Origin: Vibrio toranzoniae
GTDB taxonomy: Bacteria > Pseudomonadota > Gammaproteobacteria > Enterobacterales > Vibrionaceae
DNA length: 64,000 nucleotides
Direction of reading: 5' to 3'
Assembly: GCF_024347655.1 (NCBI RefSeq)
Contig: NZ_AP025514.1
Span: forward strand, 3,100,001-3,164,000
In this document: positions 14,258-25,834 of the stretch, piece after piece
Numbering within the stretch: the first letter of the stretch is position 1
How the letters are laid out: every line of letters begins with the position of its first letter
Made by a program: the position numbers and the translations under genes
The notes under the pieces: model-generated
What the model was told of the DNA's origin: nothing
Databases searched by the model: none
Seen by the model: the letters and a program-made list of their open reading frames with translations, nothing else

Positions 14258-14803
14258 ATGAGTTCAATACGCAGTTATAAAGGAATATCCCCTCAGATTG
14301 GACAAGGTGTCTATATAGATACAAGTTCGGTACTGGTTGGTGATATCAAAATCGGTGATGACTCTAGTGTATGGCCCTTGGTTGCAGCTCGAGGAGATGT
14401 AAACCACATACATATAGGTGATAGAACCAATATCCAAGACGGCAGTGTTTTGCATGTTACCCATAAGAATGCCGAGAACCCTGAGGGTTACCCTCTACTA
14501 ATAGGTAATGATGTCACTATCGGTCATAAAGTCATGCTGCATGGCTGCACTATTAAAGATCGTGTGCTCGTCGGTATGGGAGCTATTGTGCTGGATGGTG
14601 TGGTTATCGAACAAGAAGTCATGATTGGTGCGGGAAGTTTGGTTCCACCTAACAAGGTACTTGAGAGTGGTTATCTCTATGTAGGAAGCCCAGTAAAACA
14701 AGCACGTCCATTAAATGATAAAGAACGTGCTTTCTTGCAGAAGTCGGCTGACAACTATGTTCAGAATAAAAACGACTATCTAGACGCTGTGCTTCCTGTT
14801 TAA
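14258..14803 (+). CDS. yrdA: gamma-carbonic anhydrase family protein YrdA
   Basis: Left-handed beta-helix protein of the gamma-carbonic anhydrase/YrdA family; its physiological substrate is not settled. The 181 residues show hexapeptide repeats (IGDDSSVWPLVAARGDVNHIHIG, IQDGSVLHV, IGNDVTIGHKVMLHGC) and the metal-ligand histidines in VTHKN and GHKVMLHGC. The ATG at 14258 is preceded by AAGGAGG; the frame open from 14165 lacks a ribosome site. It faces yrdB, and both stop codons sit in one palindrome. yrdA-yrdB-aroE-tsaC are also neighbours in E. coli. Confidence 0.92.
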   Translation: MSSIRSYKGISPQIGQGVYIDTSSVLVGDIKIGDDSSVWPLVAARGDVNHIHIGDRTNIQDGSVLHVTHKNAENPEGYPLLIGNDVTIGHKVMLHGCTIKDRVLVGMGAIVLDGVVIEQEVMIGAGSLVPPNKVLESGYLYVGSPVKQARPLNDKERAFLQKSADNYVQNKNDYLDAVLPV

Positions 14804-15069
14804 AGCGCTTTAATCTGAATTCGATTAGAGGAGTCATACTCCTCTTCTTCTATTAGTTCTTCCGCTAGCTCTTCAATATCAAAACGTAACTCTGAAAAGA
14901 TAACTAAAGCTTGATCGCCTTCTTCTATCTCTTTGCCTGCCAATCGGGATAATTCTTCAATAGACATGACACATTCAAGCAATGCACCTGACTGCTGTGC
15001 TGGGAAAGTGATAGATTGACTCTCTTCATCCCAATCTTGGATATCCGGAAATAGGATCGATTGATTCAT
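14800..15069 (-). CDS. yrdB: DUF1488 protein YrdB
   Basis: Short acidic protein of 89 residues with no known function. MNQSILFPDIQ, ITFPAQQSGALLECVMSIEEL and RFDIEELAEELIEEE match the DUF1488/YrdB family, which regularly sits beside aroE. It begins 17 bases after the aroE stop and is probably the last gene of tsaC-hemF-aroE-yrdB. Its stop codon overlaps that of yrdA by two bases. Confidence 0.85.
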   Translation of the reverse strand: MNQSILFPDIQDWDEESQSITFPAQQSGALLECVMSIEELSRLAGKEIEEGDQALVIFSELRFDIEELAEELIEEEEYDSSNRIQIKAL

Positions 15070-15086
15070 TTTTTATAAATACCTTG

Positions 15087-15917
15087 TTACATCTCTAGAT
15101 TTCTACGCAATTCTCTTAAGATCTGCTTAGTTCCCGGACGAAGACCACGCCATAGCATAAAGCTCTCTGCAGCCTGACCCACCAGCATGCCTAAACCATC
15201 ATAAGCAGCGTGAACACCATTATCTAACGCCCATTGATTAAATACTGTCGTTCCAGATCCGTAAACCATGTCATAAACGGCGCTATTAGAATTGAAAATA
15301 GCATCAGAAACTGCAGGAAGCTGGCCACTTAGGCCTGATGACGTAGAATTAATAATGACATCAAAGCCTTCATTCACATCACTTAGTCCCATTCCTTTGA
15401 TATTACCATATGAAGAAAACATTTCAGCTAGCAACTCAGCCTTTGAACTGGTTCGGTTAGCGACCACCAATTGTCGCGGCTTTTGATCAAGAAGAGGTTG
15501 AATCACTCCTCTTGCAGCGCCACCAGCACCTAGCAGGAGAACTCGAGCACCCTCTAATACCACTTGATTTTGCAGTAGATCTTGAACCAAACCCTCACCA
15601 TCGGTGTTATCACCGATGACCTCTCCGTCATCTAATTTCTTCAATGTATTAACGGCGCCAGCTAATTGAGCCCTTTCCGTCAATCGGTCAGCAAACTGAT
15701 AAGCGTCTTCTTTAAATGGTGCAGTGATATTACACCCTCGACCACCTTCGCTGAAAAAGGCTTTGGCAGCAGTGATGAATTCACCATGTTCAGGCTGTAG
15801 TGCTGTATAAGTAAGTTGTTGGCTGGTTTGGCGAGCAAATAATGTGTGAATGAATGGCGATTTACTTTGCCCAATAGGGTTACCGAAAACGGCATAACGA
15901 TCTACTTGCTGTGTCAT
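15087..15917 (-). CDS. aroE: shikimate dehydrogenase AroE
   Basis: Reduces 3-dehydroshikimate to shikimate with NADPH in the aromatic amino acid pathway. The 276 residues include the substrate-site start [11 protein letters not shown], the catalytic lysine motif [18 protein letters not shown] with the catalytic Asp, the nucleotide loop [11 protein letters not shown] near residue 126 and the NADP-selecting NRTSSKA. A terminator-like hairpin separates it from hemF, so it may have its own promoter or depend on readthrough. Confidence 0.97.
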   Translation of the reverse strand: MTQQVDRYAVFGNPIGQSKSPFIHTLFARQTSQQLTYTALQPEHGEFITAAKAFFSEGGRGCNITAPFKEDAYQFADRLTERAQLAGAVNTLKKLDDGEVIGDNTDGEGLVQDLLQNQVVLEGARVLLLGAGGAARGVIQPLLDQKPRQLVVANRTSSKAELLAEMFSSYGNIKGMGLSDVNEGFDVIINSTSSGLSGQLPAVSDAIFNSNSAVYDMVYGSGTTVFNQWALDNGVHAAYDGLGMLVGQAAESFMLWRGLRPGTKQILRELRRNLEM

Positions 15918-15934
15918 ATCCTTACCTAACAGAA

Positions 15935-15964
15935 ATAAAAAGGGTCATCTATATCAATGACCCT
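15935..15964 (-). terminator. terminator between hemF and aroE
   Basis: On the minus strand AGGGTCAT (15957-15964) pairs with ATGACCCT (15941-15948) around an 8-base loop, followed by TTTTATTTC. It lies 28 bases after the hemF stop and 18 bases before the aroE start. Confidence 0.75.
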
Positions 15965-15991
15965 ATCACTATCACCATAAGGAAGGAAGAA

Positions 15992-17498
<1,507 letters not shown>

Positions 17499-17593
17499 TA
17501 ATTCTGTTGTCTAACTCGCTAAGTGTACAAATTATCATTCACTGTGACTAAAGCTATTTATTTATAAAATGTATCAATTAACAACTCAGACCG

Positions 17594-17609
17594 ACGCAAA
17601 CGTTTTCCT
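17594..17609. promoter_or_regulatory. PurR operator upstream of purEK
   Basis: ACGCAAACGTTTTCCT fits the PurR consensus ACGCAAACGTTTTCNT at every fixed position. It lies 26 bases upstream of a TATAAT box, overlapping the likely -35 region, so purine-bound PurR should repress purEK. It could also touch tsaC, whose start is 95 bases away on the other strand. Confidence 0.93.
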
Positions 17610-17635
17610 TGGGTGATTTTACCCGTATAATGCGC

Positions 17636-17641
17636 GCAAAA
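17636..17641 (+). promoter_or_regulatory. -10 box of the purEK promoter
   Basis: A perfect TATAAT lies 41 bases before the purE ATG. I see no good -35 hexamer at 16-18 bases, and that region is next to the PurR operator. Confidence 0.65.
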
Positions 17642-17681
17642 TATCTAATCACTAATTAAATCGTACCTGAAGGAGTTTGAG

Positions 17682-18167
17682 ATGACTGTCGGTATTATCA
17701 TGGGTTCTAAATCTGATTGGCCAACAATGAAGCTAGCTGCAGAAATGTTGGATCAGTTTGGCGTGGCGTACGAAACAAAAGTGGTTTCTGCTCACCGCAC
17801 ACCTCAGCTGCTAGCAGACTACGCAACCAGTGCAAAAGAGCGCGGTATTAAAGTGATTATTGCTGGTGCTGGCGGCGCAGCTCACCTTCCGGGCATGGCG
17901 GCTGCTTTCACAAGCGTACCTGTTCTTGGTGTTCCTGTTCAGTCTAAAGCGTTGAAAGGCATGGATTCTCTACTTTCTATCGTACAGATGCCAAAAGGCA
18001 TCGCGGTAGGTACTCTTGCTATCGGTGAAGCGGGTGCAGCGAACGCTGGTATCTTAGCAGCGCAAATCATTGGTACACACAATGAAGACGTGATGGCGAA
18101 AGTAGAAGCATTCCGCTCTGAGCAAACAGAAACGGTTCTGGCTAATCCAAACCCTGCAGAGGACTAA
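17682..18167 (+). CDS. purE: N5-carboxyaminoimidazole ribonucleotide mutase PurE
   Basis: Moves the carboxyl group of N5-CAIR to C4 in purine synthesis. The 161 residues show the PurE signatures [46 protein letters not shown] and [39 protein letters not shown] precedes the ATG. It is followed by purK after 5 bases and is preceded by a PurR operator. Confidence 0.98.
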   Translation: MTVGIIMGSKSDWPTMKLAAEMLDQFGVAYETKVVSAHRTPQLLADYATSAKERGIKVIIAGAGGAAHLPGMAAAFTSVPVLGVPVQSKALKGMDSLLSIVQMPKGIAVGTLAIGEAGAANAGILAAQIIGTHNEDVMAKVEAFRSEQTETVLANPNPAED

Positions 18168-18172
18168 TTCCC

Positions 18173-19303
18173 ATGCATGTTCTTGTGTTAGGCGCGGGCC
18201 AACTTGCTCGCATGATGTCCCTAGCGGGGGCACCGCTGAATATTGAAATTTCTGCTTTTGATGTTGGCAGCAAAAATATTGTTCACCCATTAACGCAAGC
18301 GATTCTAGGCAACGGCTTAGACACCGCGATTGAGCGTGCGGACGTCATTACTGCAGAATTCGAACATATCCCTCACGATGTACTTGAGGTGTGTGAGCGT
18401 AGCGGTAAGTTTTTACCGACAACAAAAGCAATCAAAGCTGGCGGTGACCGTCGCCTTGAAAAAGCGCTGTTAGACGACGCAAGCGTGAAGAATGCCAAAT
18501 ACTACGAGATCAACTCTCGCGAAGACTTTGACGCTGCGATCGCTCACGTTGGCCTACCAATGGTATTGAAGAGCACACTTGGTGGCTACGATGGCAAAGG
18601 CCAGTGGCGCTTAAAGACATTAGATAATGTTGAAGCGACTTGGACAGAAATGGCTGAGTGCATTGCAGCGACCGACAACCAAGCGATTGTGGCTGAAGAG
18701 TTCGTTCCGTTTGACCGTGAAGTATCACTGGTTGGTGCTCGTGGCGCCAATGGCGAGATCCAAGTGTATCCACTGGCTGAAAATGTTCACACCGATGGCG
18801 TGTTAAGCTTATCAACCGCAATTGACGACATTGAACTGCAAGAGCAAGCGAAAACCATGTTCACCGCAATTGCAGAACGCTTAAATTACGTTGGTGTACT
18901 AGCACTTGAGTTCTTTGATGTTCAAGGTTCACTGCTGGTTAACGAGATTGCACCACGTGTGCATAACTCGGGGCACTGGACGCAACAAGGCGCGGAGACT
19001 TGTCAGTTTGAGAACCACCTGCGTGCCGTGTGTGGTATGCCACTAGGCAGCACCAAACTAATTCGTCCAACCGCAATGATCAACATTCTTGGCGAAGATA
19101 CTCTACCTGAAGCAATTCTTGCTCAAGGTGGTTGTCATGTTCATTGGTATGGCAAAGAGAAGCGTGCTGGTCGTAAGATGGGCCACATTAACGTGAGTGC
19201 TGACTACAACGCAGAGCTGCAAAGAACATTATGTTCATTGGCAAACATTCTCGATAAGCAAGCCTACCCTGCTGTTCATGAATTCGCAGAGCAACTGAAG
19301 TAA
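18173..19303 (+). CDS. purK: N5-carboxyaminoimidazole ribonucleotide synthase PurK
   Basis: ATP-grasp enzyme that makes N5-CAIR from AIR, bicarbonate and ATP, the substrate for PurE. The 376 residues begin with the Rossmann-like [13 protein letters not shown], continue through the grasp elements [15 protein letters not shown] and [15 protein letters not shown], and contain the metal-binding [28 protein letters not shown]. An intrinsic terminator follows. Confidence 0.98.
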   Translation: MHVLVLGAGQLARMMSLAGAPLNIEISAFDVGSKNIVHPLTQAILGNGLDTAIERADVITAEFEHIPHDVLEVCERSGKFLPTTKAIKAGGDRRLEKALLDDASVKNAKYYEINSREDFDAAIAHVGLPMVLKSTLGGYDGKGQWRLKTLDNVEATWTEMAECIAATDNQAIVAEEFVPFDREVSLVGARGANGEIQVYPLAENVHTDGVLSLSTAIDDIELQEQAKTMFTAIAERLNYVGVLALEFFDVQGSLLVNEIAPRVHNSGHWTQQGAETCQFENHLRAVCGMPLGSTKLIRPTAMINILGEDTLPEAILAQGGCHVHWYGKEKRAGRKMGHINVSADYNAELQRTLCSLANILDKQAYPAVHEFAEQLK

Positions 19304-19330
19304 GTCCTACATTGTGGATTTGATATAGAA

Positions 19331-19357
19331 ACGGCGCTCAATGAGCGCCGTTTTTTT
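19331..19357 (+). terminator. terminator of purEK
   Basis: ACGGCGCTC (19331-19339) pairs with GAGCGCCGT (19343-19351) around AAT, followed by a run of T. It lies 27 bases after purK and faces yrdD, whose transcript ends nearby. Confidence 0.95.
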
Positions 19358-19391
19358 ATTTCTGATGATTCACTTACTGTGATTAGTATTA

Positions 19392-19961
19392 CTAATGAGA
19401 TTGAATGTGATGACACTTGCGATCAGCACATTGCTTTTTAGTGCCACTGGCCGTTTTCTTCTCCAGCAACAGCGGAAACTGGCACTTTTCACAACGACCG
19501 ATAATAGGTGGCTGATTAACGGCGAACTTACACTTAGGGTAGTTATCGCACGCATAGAAGGTTTTGCCATAGCGAGATTTACGCTCAACCAGGTGGCCTC
19601 GACCACACTCAGGACAAGCAACAAGTGGCTGCTCTTCAGATCGCTCTTTCGGTTGGTCCAAAGATTCGATGTGATTACACTCTGGATAGCTGCTACAACC
19701 AATAAACATCCCAAAGCGGCCTTGTCTTAGTACCAATTCGTTTTGGCATTTAGGACACGGCACCCCAAGTTCTTTCACCACATGACCATCGTTTTGATGC
19801 AAAGGCTTGATGTAATCACAGCTCGGATACTGCTTACAGCCTAAAAATGGGCCATGCTTACCATGGCGAAGCTGAAGCTCTCCACCACACTGTGGGCATG
19901 GTTCATACTCTAATGCATGTTCATGTGCTGAAAAAAGCTGATTATCAATCTTACTACTCAT
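19392..19961 (-). CDS. yrdD: topoisomerase-type zinc-finger protein YrdD
   Basis: Protein of 189 residues made of four repeated Cys4 zinc fingers like those at the C-terminus of DNA topoisomerase I: CPQC...CKQYPSC, CPKC...CSSYPEC, CPEC...CDNYPKC and a divergent CEKC...CADRKC. It has no catalytic topoisomerase domain. Probable nucleic-acid binding is inferred from the fingers. It lies 12 bases after smg and ends the LysM-dprA-smg-yrdD run. Confidence 0.85.
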   Translation of the reverse strand: MSSKIDNQLFSAHEHALEYEPCPQCGGELQLRHGKHGPFLGCKQYPSCDYIKPLHQNDGHVVKELGVPCPKCQNELVLRQGRFGMFIGCSSYPECNHIESLDQPKERSEEQPLVACPECGRGHLVERKSRYGKTFYACDNYPKCKFAVNQPPIIGRCEKCQFPLLLEKKTASGTKKQCADRKCHHIQSH

Positions 19962-19973
19962 GACAAGCCTGCA

Positions 19974-20450
19974 TTAATGCAAGATACCTTGATCTTTGGT
20001 GTACAACAGCTCTTCCATTTGCGTGTAAGCACTTTCATTACCCGGCACATTGAATAGCACCATTAAGATAATCCACTTCAGATCATCCAATTCAAATTCG
20101 TTGGTCTCAAGCCCCATTACACGATCAATCACCATTTCACGAATCTCTGTCGTGAGTACGTTGATCTGTTCAAGAAACAATAAGAAACCTCGACACTCCA
20201 TATTAATACGCGAAATCTCTCGACTGGTATAAACACGCATCGAGGTATTGGAGCACGTAGTAATCGCCGCTTGATTATCAGTATCTTGCAATGCCGCAAG
20301 ATCTTCTAACCAATGGAGGGCCTTATAAATATCATCTTGGCGAAACCCTGCCCGAAGAAGTTCATCTTCAAGTTCATCTTGATCCACCTGCAATTCTGAA
20401 TCGCTATGGATGTAGGTTTCAAACAAGTACATCAGTATGTCCATCATCAT
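19974..20450 (-). CDS. smg: Smg family protein (DUF494)
   Basis: Member of the Smg/DUF494 family, 158 residues, of unknown molecular function and typically next to dprA in gammaproteobacteria. [11 protein letters not shown] near the start and [31 protein letters not shown] near the end are family signatures. Three ATG codons in a row (20450, 20447, 20444) make the exact start uncertain; AGGCT lies just upstream. It begins 2 bases after the dprA stop, so translation is likely coupled. Confidence 0.9.
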   Translation of the reverse strand: MMMDILMYLFETYIHSDSELQVDQDELEDELLRAGFRQDDIYKALHWLEDLAALQDTDNQAAITTCSNTSMRVYTSREISRINMECRGFLLFLEQINVLTTEIREMVIDRVMGLETNEFELDDLKWIILMVLFNVPGNESAYTQMEELLYTKDQGILH

Positions 20451-20452
20451 AG

Positions 20453-21565
20453 CTAGCCTCTCCCCTTTCGAATATAGCCACCGGAAACTGCAACAACATG
20501 CCCTGAGAGCTCAAGATCTAAAAGCTGCATCATGACCTCATGCACAGGTATATGGGTTCTCTGTGCCAAAATATCAACGGGTGTCGCTTCTAACCCTACG
20601 TTAGCTAACAGCTGTGGAAATGGCAATTGTTCATTTTCACCCTCATTCGGCGTAGGTTCGAACAAACTGGGCTGCTGATCAATGGACCAGTCTAACAGAC
20701 TCTTTATTTCAATCAGAACATCTTGAGCACTCTGTACCAAACATGCTCCAGCTTTGATGAGACTGTTACCTCCGCGGCTGGTTGGGCTATGAATTGAGCC
20801 AGGAAGCGCAAACACCTCTCGGCCTTGCTCCATGGCATAACGAGCCGTAATCAAAGAACCGCTTTTCTCAGCCGCCTCAACAACTAACGTCCCTAAAGAC
20901 ATCCCACTAATAATACGGTTACGCCGAGGGAAATGTTCAGGTCGTGGTTTTGCGTTTGGGCGAAACTCTGAGATCAGTGCGCCACTCTCACAAATTCTAT
21001 CTGCTAGGTTTCGGTGTCGTGCTGGATAAATGGAGTCCAGGCCAGAACCCAACACTGCAAAGGTTTCCCCACCTTTGTCCAAAGCACCATCATGAGCATA
21101 GCCGTCAATACCGAGCGCTAGGCCACTGGTGACAATCAAACCGTTTTGGACGAACTCTTTGGCAAAGGACTTCGCGGTTTGCAACCCTTCGAGGCTGGCA
21201 TTACGACTGCCGACCATCGCAATTTGAGGCTCAATCAGTTTTTCAACATGACCTTTAACGAAAAGCACGCTTGGCGCAGAGGCGATCTCATTCAGCAGTT
21301 TGGGATAATTCGAGCAGTTAGGAGTAATGATGCGATGGTTAGTTTGTTTTGCTTGCCATACTAAGCAAGCCTCCACTTCTCTTGGGGCTTGCTCTCTTAA
21401 ATAGGAGATTTGCTTAGCTGACAAGCCAATCGCTTGCAGCTGCTGACTTGAGTAGTCAACAATATTAGAAGGAGAGTCAATACTCAGCAGACGAGAAAGG
21501 CGCTTGCCACCCAATTGAGGAATAAAACTCAGAGTTAGCCAAGCGCTCAGTTGTTGCTCATTCAC
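20453..21565 (-). CDS. dprA: DNA-processing protein DprA
   Basis: Binds incoming single-stranded DNA during natural transformation and loads RecA. The 370 residues have an N-terminal SAM-like region and the central Rossmann domain with [58 protein letters not shown] and [29 protein letters not shown]. The C-terminal winged-helix-like domain (about 305-370) is present. It overlaps the preceding LysM gene by 4 bases. comM, another transformation gene, is in the same window. Confidence 0.96.
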   Translation of the reverse strand: MNEQQLSAWLTLSFIPQLGGKRLSRLLSIDSPSNIVDYSSQQLQAIGLSAKQISYLREQAPREVEACLVWQAKQTNHRIITPNCSNYPKLLNEIASAPSVLFVKGHVEKLIEPQIAMVGSRNASLEGLQTAKSFAKEFVQNGLIVTSGLALGIDGYAHDGALDKGGETFAVLGSGLDSIYPARHRNLADRICESGALISEFRPNAKPRPEHFPRRNRIISGMSLGTLVVEAAEKSGSLITARYAMEQGREVFALPGSIHSPTSRGGNSLIKAGACLVQSAQDVLIEIKSLLDWSIDQQPSLFEPTPNEGENEQLPFPQLLANVGLEATPVDILAQRTHIPVHEVMMQLLDLELSGHVVAVSGGYIRKGRG

Positions 21566-22668
21566 TCGGCAATATTAACCTCTTGAGAATAACCCTCTTC
21601 AGCCACAGCAAGATCCAAAGGGGATACCGCTAGAATCTCATTGCTAACTGGTTTCGTGCTCTGAGTGATCAAGGCTAGACTAAAATACTCATAAGGGCGA
21701 ATGACCATCAAACTACCGAGCGAGGTACTTGGCAACTGCACTTTGTTACTTGCAACAGACTCCTTATAGCTGTATTCACCTTGCTTACCAAACACCATCG
21801 CTCCGCTTTCGCTGAGGGTAAACATAGTTCCCTGACGAAGGTTATCCTTTGAGCCTTTATTAATAACGACGACCTGATTCTTAGCGCTGTATTGATTCCC
21901 CTCTAACGAGCCTAAAATATTGGCAAACTGACCCGCAGAACTAGGCGCAGGATAAAACGTAGTTGAAAGCTTCATTTGATCAACACCAAGCTCAGGCAGA
22001 ACAAGATCATTAAGCAACACCTCTTGTAGCTGCGTCTCTATCTGCAAGCTACTATATTCAGCATCCACCTCTTTCAAACGCGCCGTAGCAACCAAACGCA
22101 AAGAGGTCATACTCGTTTGAGGTTGTTGCCGTTGGTACGTTTCGACAGAACGGTAGATAGCCCATTTTTGATGTTGCTGGTTCCCCGAGATGAACAACCT
22201 ATCTTCACCAGACAGGAATCGCTTGCCATCACTGGTCCCTAGAACTCGTTGAGCCGATTCGATATCTTGCCGATCGACCAAGCGATCAGACTGTAAATAC
22301 GGCAGTACCAGTCCCTCATTGACGGTAGGTACCGCTTTCTTTTCTGAAACTCGAATCTTAGGGCTAAGCTTAATGACAGGTTTTAGGCTTAAAACAGGCT
22401 CGCCATTAATCCAAACCAAAGACAATTTATCTCCGGGATAAATGAGGTGTGGGTTTTCTATCTCTGGGTTTACCTGCCATAGCCTTGGCCACAACCATGG
22501 GCTATCGAGATACATCGCAGAGATATCCCATAAGGTATCGCCTTTAACTACGACATACGCTTCGGGTGCACCTTGTTTGATGGTTAAAGGTTGCTCACTA
22601 TTTTCAGCCGTAGCGGCGAACGAAAACGAAGCACAAATAAGAGAAAAAGTGGGTAAAAAATGACGCAT
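21562..22668 (-). CDS. exported LysM-domain protein
   Basis: Exported protein of 368 residues with a signal peptide (MRHFLPTFSLICASFSFAATA) and one LysM domain at about 36-84 (YVVVKGDTLWDISAMYLDSPWLWPRLWQ, then NPEIENPHLIYPGDKL). LysM implies peptidoglycan contact in the periplasm. The remaining 280 residues are beta-rich and carry no motif I recognise. Proteins of this type are common upstream of dprA in Vibrio and relatives, but their role is unclear. The gene is divergent from def. Confidence 0.85.
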   Translation of the reverse strand: MRHFLPTFSLICASFSFAATAENSEQPLTIKQGAPEAYVVVKGDTLWDISAMYLDSPWLWPRLWQVNPEIENPHLIYPGDKLSLVWINGEPVLSLKPVIKLSPKIRVSEKKAVPTVNEGLVLPYLQSDRLVDRQDIESAQRVLGTSDGKRFLSGEDRLFISGNQQHQKWAIYRSVETYQRQQPQTSMTSLRLVATARLKEVDAEYSSLQIETQLQEVLLNDLVLPELGVDQMKLSTTFYPAPSSAGQFANILGSLEGNQYSAKNQVVVINKGSKDNLRQGTMFTLSESGAMVFGKQGEYSYKESVASNKVQLPSTSLGSLMVIRPYEYFSLALITQSTKPVSNEILAVSPLDLAVAEEGYSQEVNIAE

Positions 22669-22808
22669 GACCTAGGTTCCTCGGTCTGAATATATGACAT
22701 CTGACTAGAGAATTACCTTCAGGATGCTGTCATTTGGCCTCTAAAATGTCTAGAATTGAGCCAACAAGGTTTAAGCTGTTTCGGCACAGTTCAATATTTC
22801 GAGTGTAT

Positions 22809-23321
22809 ATGTCTGTATTACAAGTATTAACATTACCAGATGATCGTCTACGTACCGTGGCGAAACCGGTAAAAGAAGTAACCCCAGAGATTCAAAAGTT
22901 CGTTGATGACATGATTGAAACCATGTACGACGAAGAAGGCATCGGCCTTGCGGCAACGCAAGTAGATTTCCACCAGCGCATCGTTGTTATCGATATTTCA
23001 GAAACACGTGACGAGCCTATGGTTCTGATCAACCCTGAAATTACCGACAAACGTGGCGAAGATGGCATCGAAGAAGGCTGTCTATCAGTACCCGGCGCAC
23101 GAGCTCTAGTACCTCGCGCAGCAGAAGTAACGGTTAAAGCATTAGACCGTGAAGGCAATGAATTCACATTCGACGCTGACGACCTTCTGGCTATTTGTGT
23201 TCAACACGAGCTTGACCACCTAGAAGGCAAGTTGTTTGTTGATTACCTATCACCACTAAAACGTAAACGAATTCAAGATAAGCTAGCGAAAATTAAGCGT
23301 TTCAACGAGAAACAAGGTTAA
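22809..23321 (+). CDS. def: peptide deformylase
   Basis: Removes the formyl group from the N-terminal methionine of new proteins. From the ATG of [15 protein letters not shown] there are 170 residues, the normal length. The three metal-site motifs are intact: [18 protein letters not shown] and [12 protein letters not shown]. The upstream in-frame extension to 22734 is not conserved-looking and lies in the divergent promoter region. It leads def-fmt-rsmB, the same order as in E. coli. Confidence 0.97.
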   Translation: MSVLQVLTLPDDRLRTVAKPVKEVTPEIQKFVDDMIETMYDEEGIGLAATQVDFHQRIVVIDISETRDEPMVLINPEITDKRGEDGIEEGCLSVPGARALVPRAAEVTVKALDREGNEFTFDADDLLAICVQHELDHLEGKLFVDYLSPLKRKRIQDKLAKIKRFNEKQG

Positions 23322-23359
23322 TAACCGCTGCTATTACTAAATTAAGAAGGAAGTCTACC

Positions 23360-24325
23360 TTGAGTCAATCTTTAAGAATTGTCTTCGCAGGTACTCCGGA
23401 TTTCGCCGCCCGTCATTTGGCGGCGTTGTTGTCTTCGGAGCATGAAGTTATTGCTGTTTACACACAGCCCGATCGTCCAGCAGGCCGCGGTAAAAAACTG
23501 ACGGCGAGCCCAGTAAAAAACATCGCACTTGAAAACAATATTCCGGTCTACCAACCAGAAAATTTCAAGTCAGATGAAGCGAAGCAAGAGCTAGCAGATT
23601 TGAATGCTGACATCATGGTTGTTGTCGCTTACGGCTTGCTTCTTCCACAAGCTGTATTAGATACGCCTCGCTTGGGTTGTATCAATGTGCATGGTTCAAT
23701 CCTGCCACGCTGGCGTGGTGCTGCTCCGATTCAACGCTCTATCTGGGCGGGTGATAAAGAGACTGGCGTAACGATCATGCAGATGGATATCGGCCTAGAC
23801 ACGGGGGATATGCTAAGCATCGCAACGCTGCCAATCGAAGCGACAGATACTAGCGCGTCAATGTACGAAAAGTTAGCTGGCCTTGGCCCTGATGCGCTTG
23901 TTGAGTGTTTGTCTGACATCGCGTCTGGTAAAGCCGTTGCTGAGAAGCAAAACGATAAGCTTGCTAACTACGCGAAGAAACTAAGTAAAGAAGAAGCTAA
24001 AATTGATTGGAATGACAGTGCAGAACACATCGAACGTTGTGTGCGCGCTTTCAACCCGTGGCCAATGAGTCACTTTGCGATTGTTGATAGCAGCTCTAAT
24101 GATGAAAAAAGCATTAAAGTTTGGCAGACACGTGTTGATCAAGAATCAACATCTGCGCAACCTGGCTCAATCATCAAAGCAGATAAGACTGGTATCTACG
24201 TTGCGACTGGCGACAAAGTATTGGTATTGGAACAACTACAAGTTCCAGGCAAAAAAGCCATGTCAGTTCAAGACATCTTGAACTCACGTGCAAGCTGGTT
24301 TGAAGTTGGTACTCAACTTTCTTAA
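23360..24325 (+). CDS. fmt: methionyl-tRNA formyltransferase
   Basis: Formylates initiator Met-tRNA with 10-formyltetrahydrofolate. The 321 residues include [17 protein letters not shown], the active-site stretch [21 protein letters not shown] and [12 protein letters not shown], and the C-terminal tRNA-binding domain. Translation starts at TTG, preceded by AAGGAAG. Following def by 38 bases, it pairs addition and removal of the formyl group in one operon. Confidence 0.97.
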   Translation: MSQSLRIVFAGTPDFAARHLAALLSSEHEVIAVYTQPDRPAGRGKKLTASPVKNIALENNIPVYQPENFKSDEAKQELADLNADIMVVVAYGLLLPQAVLDTPRLGCINVHGSILPRWRGAAPIQRSIWAGDKETGVTIMQMDIGLDTGDMLSIATLPIEATDTSASMYEKLAGLGPDALVECLSDIASGKAVAEKQNDKLANYAKKLSKEEAKIDWNDSAEHIERCVRAFNPWPMSHFAIVDSSSNDEKSIKVWQTRVDQESTSAQPGSIIKADKTGIYVATGDKVLVLEQLQVPGKKAMSVQDILNSRASWFEVGTQLS

Positions 24326-24445
24326 CCGCTTTAAAGCTACTCAATATGCACATTAAAAATGTGTAGCTTGTAAAAACACAGCTTAGAAAACCTTTACGAG
24401 GGCAGAGATGCCCTTATGTATTCAAATAAATATTCGGTATCCCTC

Positions 24446-25726
24446 ATGAATGTTCGCGCTGCTGCTGCAAATGTCCTATTCCAAGTTGTCGATAAAGGCC
24501 ACTCTCTTTCACACGCTCTCCCTGCGGCTCAAAAAACGATCCGTCCGCGAGACCATGCTCTACTGCAAGAGATTTGCTACGGCGCACTTCGTTACCTGCC
24601 TCGCTTAGAGTCAATCGCTAACGAACTGATGGAAAACTCGCTCAAAGGTAAAAAGCGCGTCTTCCATCACCTGATCTTAGTCGGCATTTATCAGTTAGGC
24701 TTTATGCGCATTCCTTCGCATGCCGCCGTTGCTGAAACCGTGGAAGCAACCAAAACACTACGCGGCCCAAGCCTAAGTGGTTTGATCAATGCAGTACTAC
24801 GTAGCTACCTACGCGATCAAGAAGAGCTAGACGAGAAAGCCATTAGCCACAATGCGGGCAAATACAGTCATCCAAGCTGGATCCTAAAAATGCTTCAAGA
24901 AAGCTACCCAGAACAGTGGGAGCAATTAATTGAAGCAAACAACAGCAAGGCGCCAATGTGGCTGCGCGTAAACCGCCAACACCACACTCGTGACGAGTAT
25001 GCAGAACTGCTTAAAAACGAAAACATTGAATACACATTGCACCCTGAAGCAGCCGATGCCATAAAATTAGCTGCACCTTGTGATGTTACTTTGCTTCCTG
25101 GCTTCGACAGAGGCTGGGTATCAGTACAAGACGCTGCAGCTCAGCTTTCCGTTGATTTCCTAACACCAAAAGATGGTGAGCTAATCCTTGATTGCTGTGC
25201 AGCACCTGGTGGTAAAACGGCACACATTCTTGAACATACTCAAGACACTGAAGTGGTTGCGATTGACAGTGATATTAAACGCCTAGATCGCGTTTACGAT
25301 AACCTTGAACGCCTACAACTGCGTGCCGACGTCATCTGTGGTGATGCTCGCTACCCTGAAGAATGGTGGACGGGCAGTCAGTTTGACCGCATCCTACTTG
25401 ATGCTCCATGTTCAGCGACGGGGGTAATTCGCCGTCACCCTGACATCAAGTGGCTACGTCGTGCCTCTGATATTGATGCGCTAGCGGAACTGCAAAGTGA
25501 GATTTTGGATGCAATGTGGCGCCAGCTCAAAGAAGGCGGCACCATGGTTTATGCGACATGTTCTATCACGCCGCAAGAAAACGTGCTGCAAGTGAAAGCA
25601 TTCTTAGAGCGTACCGAGAACGCAACGCTGGTTGGCTCTGACATCGAAAACCCGGGTCGTCAAATACTGCCTGGAGAAGAAGATATGGATGGCTTCTACT
25701 ACGCAGTTCTAGTAAAACAGGCATAA
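24446..25726 (+). CDS. rsmB: 16S rRNA m5C967 methyltransferase RsmB
   Basis: SAM-dependent enzyme that methylates C967 of 16S rRNA. An N-terminal NusB-like RNA-binding domain (about 1-135) precedes the methyltransferase domain with [17 protein letters not shown], the catalytic Cys motifs [20 protein letters not shown] and YATCSI. With the ATG of [10 protein letters not shown] it has 426 residues; an ATG 30 bases upstream (24416) would add ten residues, and neither start has a strong ribosome site. A strong terminator follows, separating it from trkA. Confidence 0.94.
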   Translation: MNVRAAAANVLFQVVDKGHSLSHALPAAQKTIRPRDHALLQEICYGALRYLPRLESIANELMENSLKGKKRVFHHLILVGIYQLGFMRIPSHAAVAETVEATKTLRGPSLSGLINAVLRSYLRDQEELDEKAISHNAGKYSHPSWILKMLQESYPEQWEQLIEANNSKAPMWLRVNRQHHTRDEYAELLKNENIEYTLHPEAADAIKLAAPCDVTLLPGFDRGWVSVQDAAAQLSVDFLTPKDGELILDCCAAPGGKTAHILEHTQDTEVVAIDSDIKRLDRVYDNLERLQLRADVICGDARYPEEWWTGSQFDRILLDAPCSATGVIRRHPDIKWLRRASDIDALAELQSEILDAMWRQLKEGGTMVYATCSITPQENVLQVKAFLERTENATLVGSDIENPGRQILPGEEDMDGFYYAVLVKQA

Positions 25727-25730
25727 CACT

Positions 25731-25768
25731 AACAGCGGCTAAGAATTGGATTCTTAGCCGCTGTTTCT
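25731..25768 (+). terminator. terminator after rsmB
   Basis: A perfect 16-base stem (25731-25746 with 25750-25765, core AGCGGCTAAGAAT) closes on a 3-base loop and is followed by TCTTT. The T-tract is modest, so some readthrough into trkA is possible. Confidence 0.85.
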
Positions 25769-25834
25769 TTCTAGTGCATTATCGAAGCAAAATGAGATCA
25801 CTAGAATTACAAAGGCAAAAATAAGAGAAAGGCT

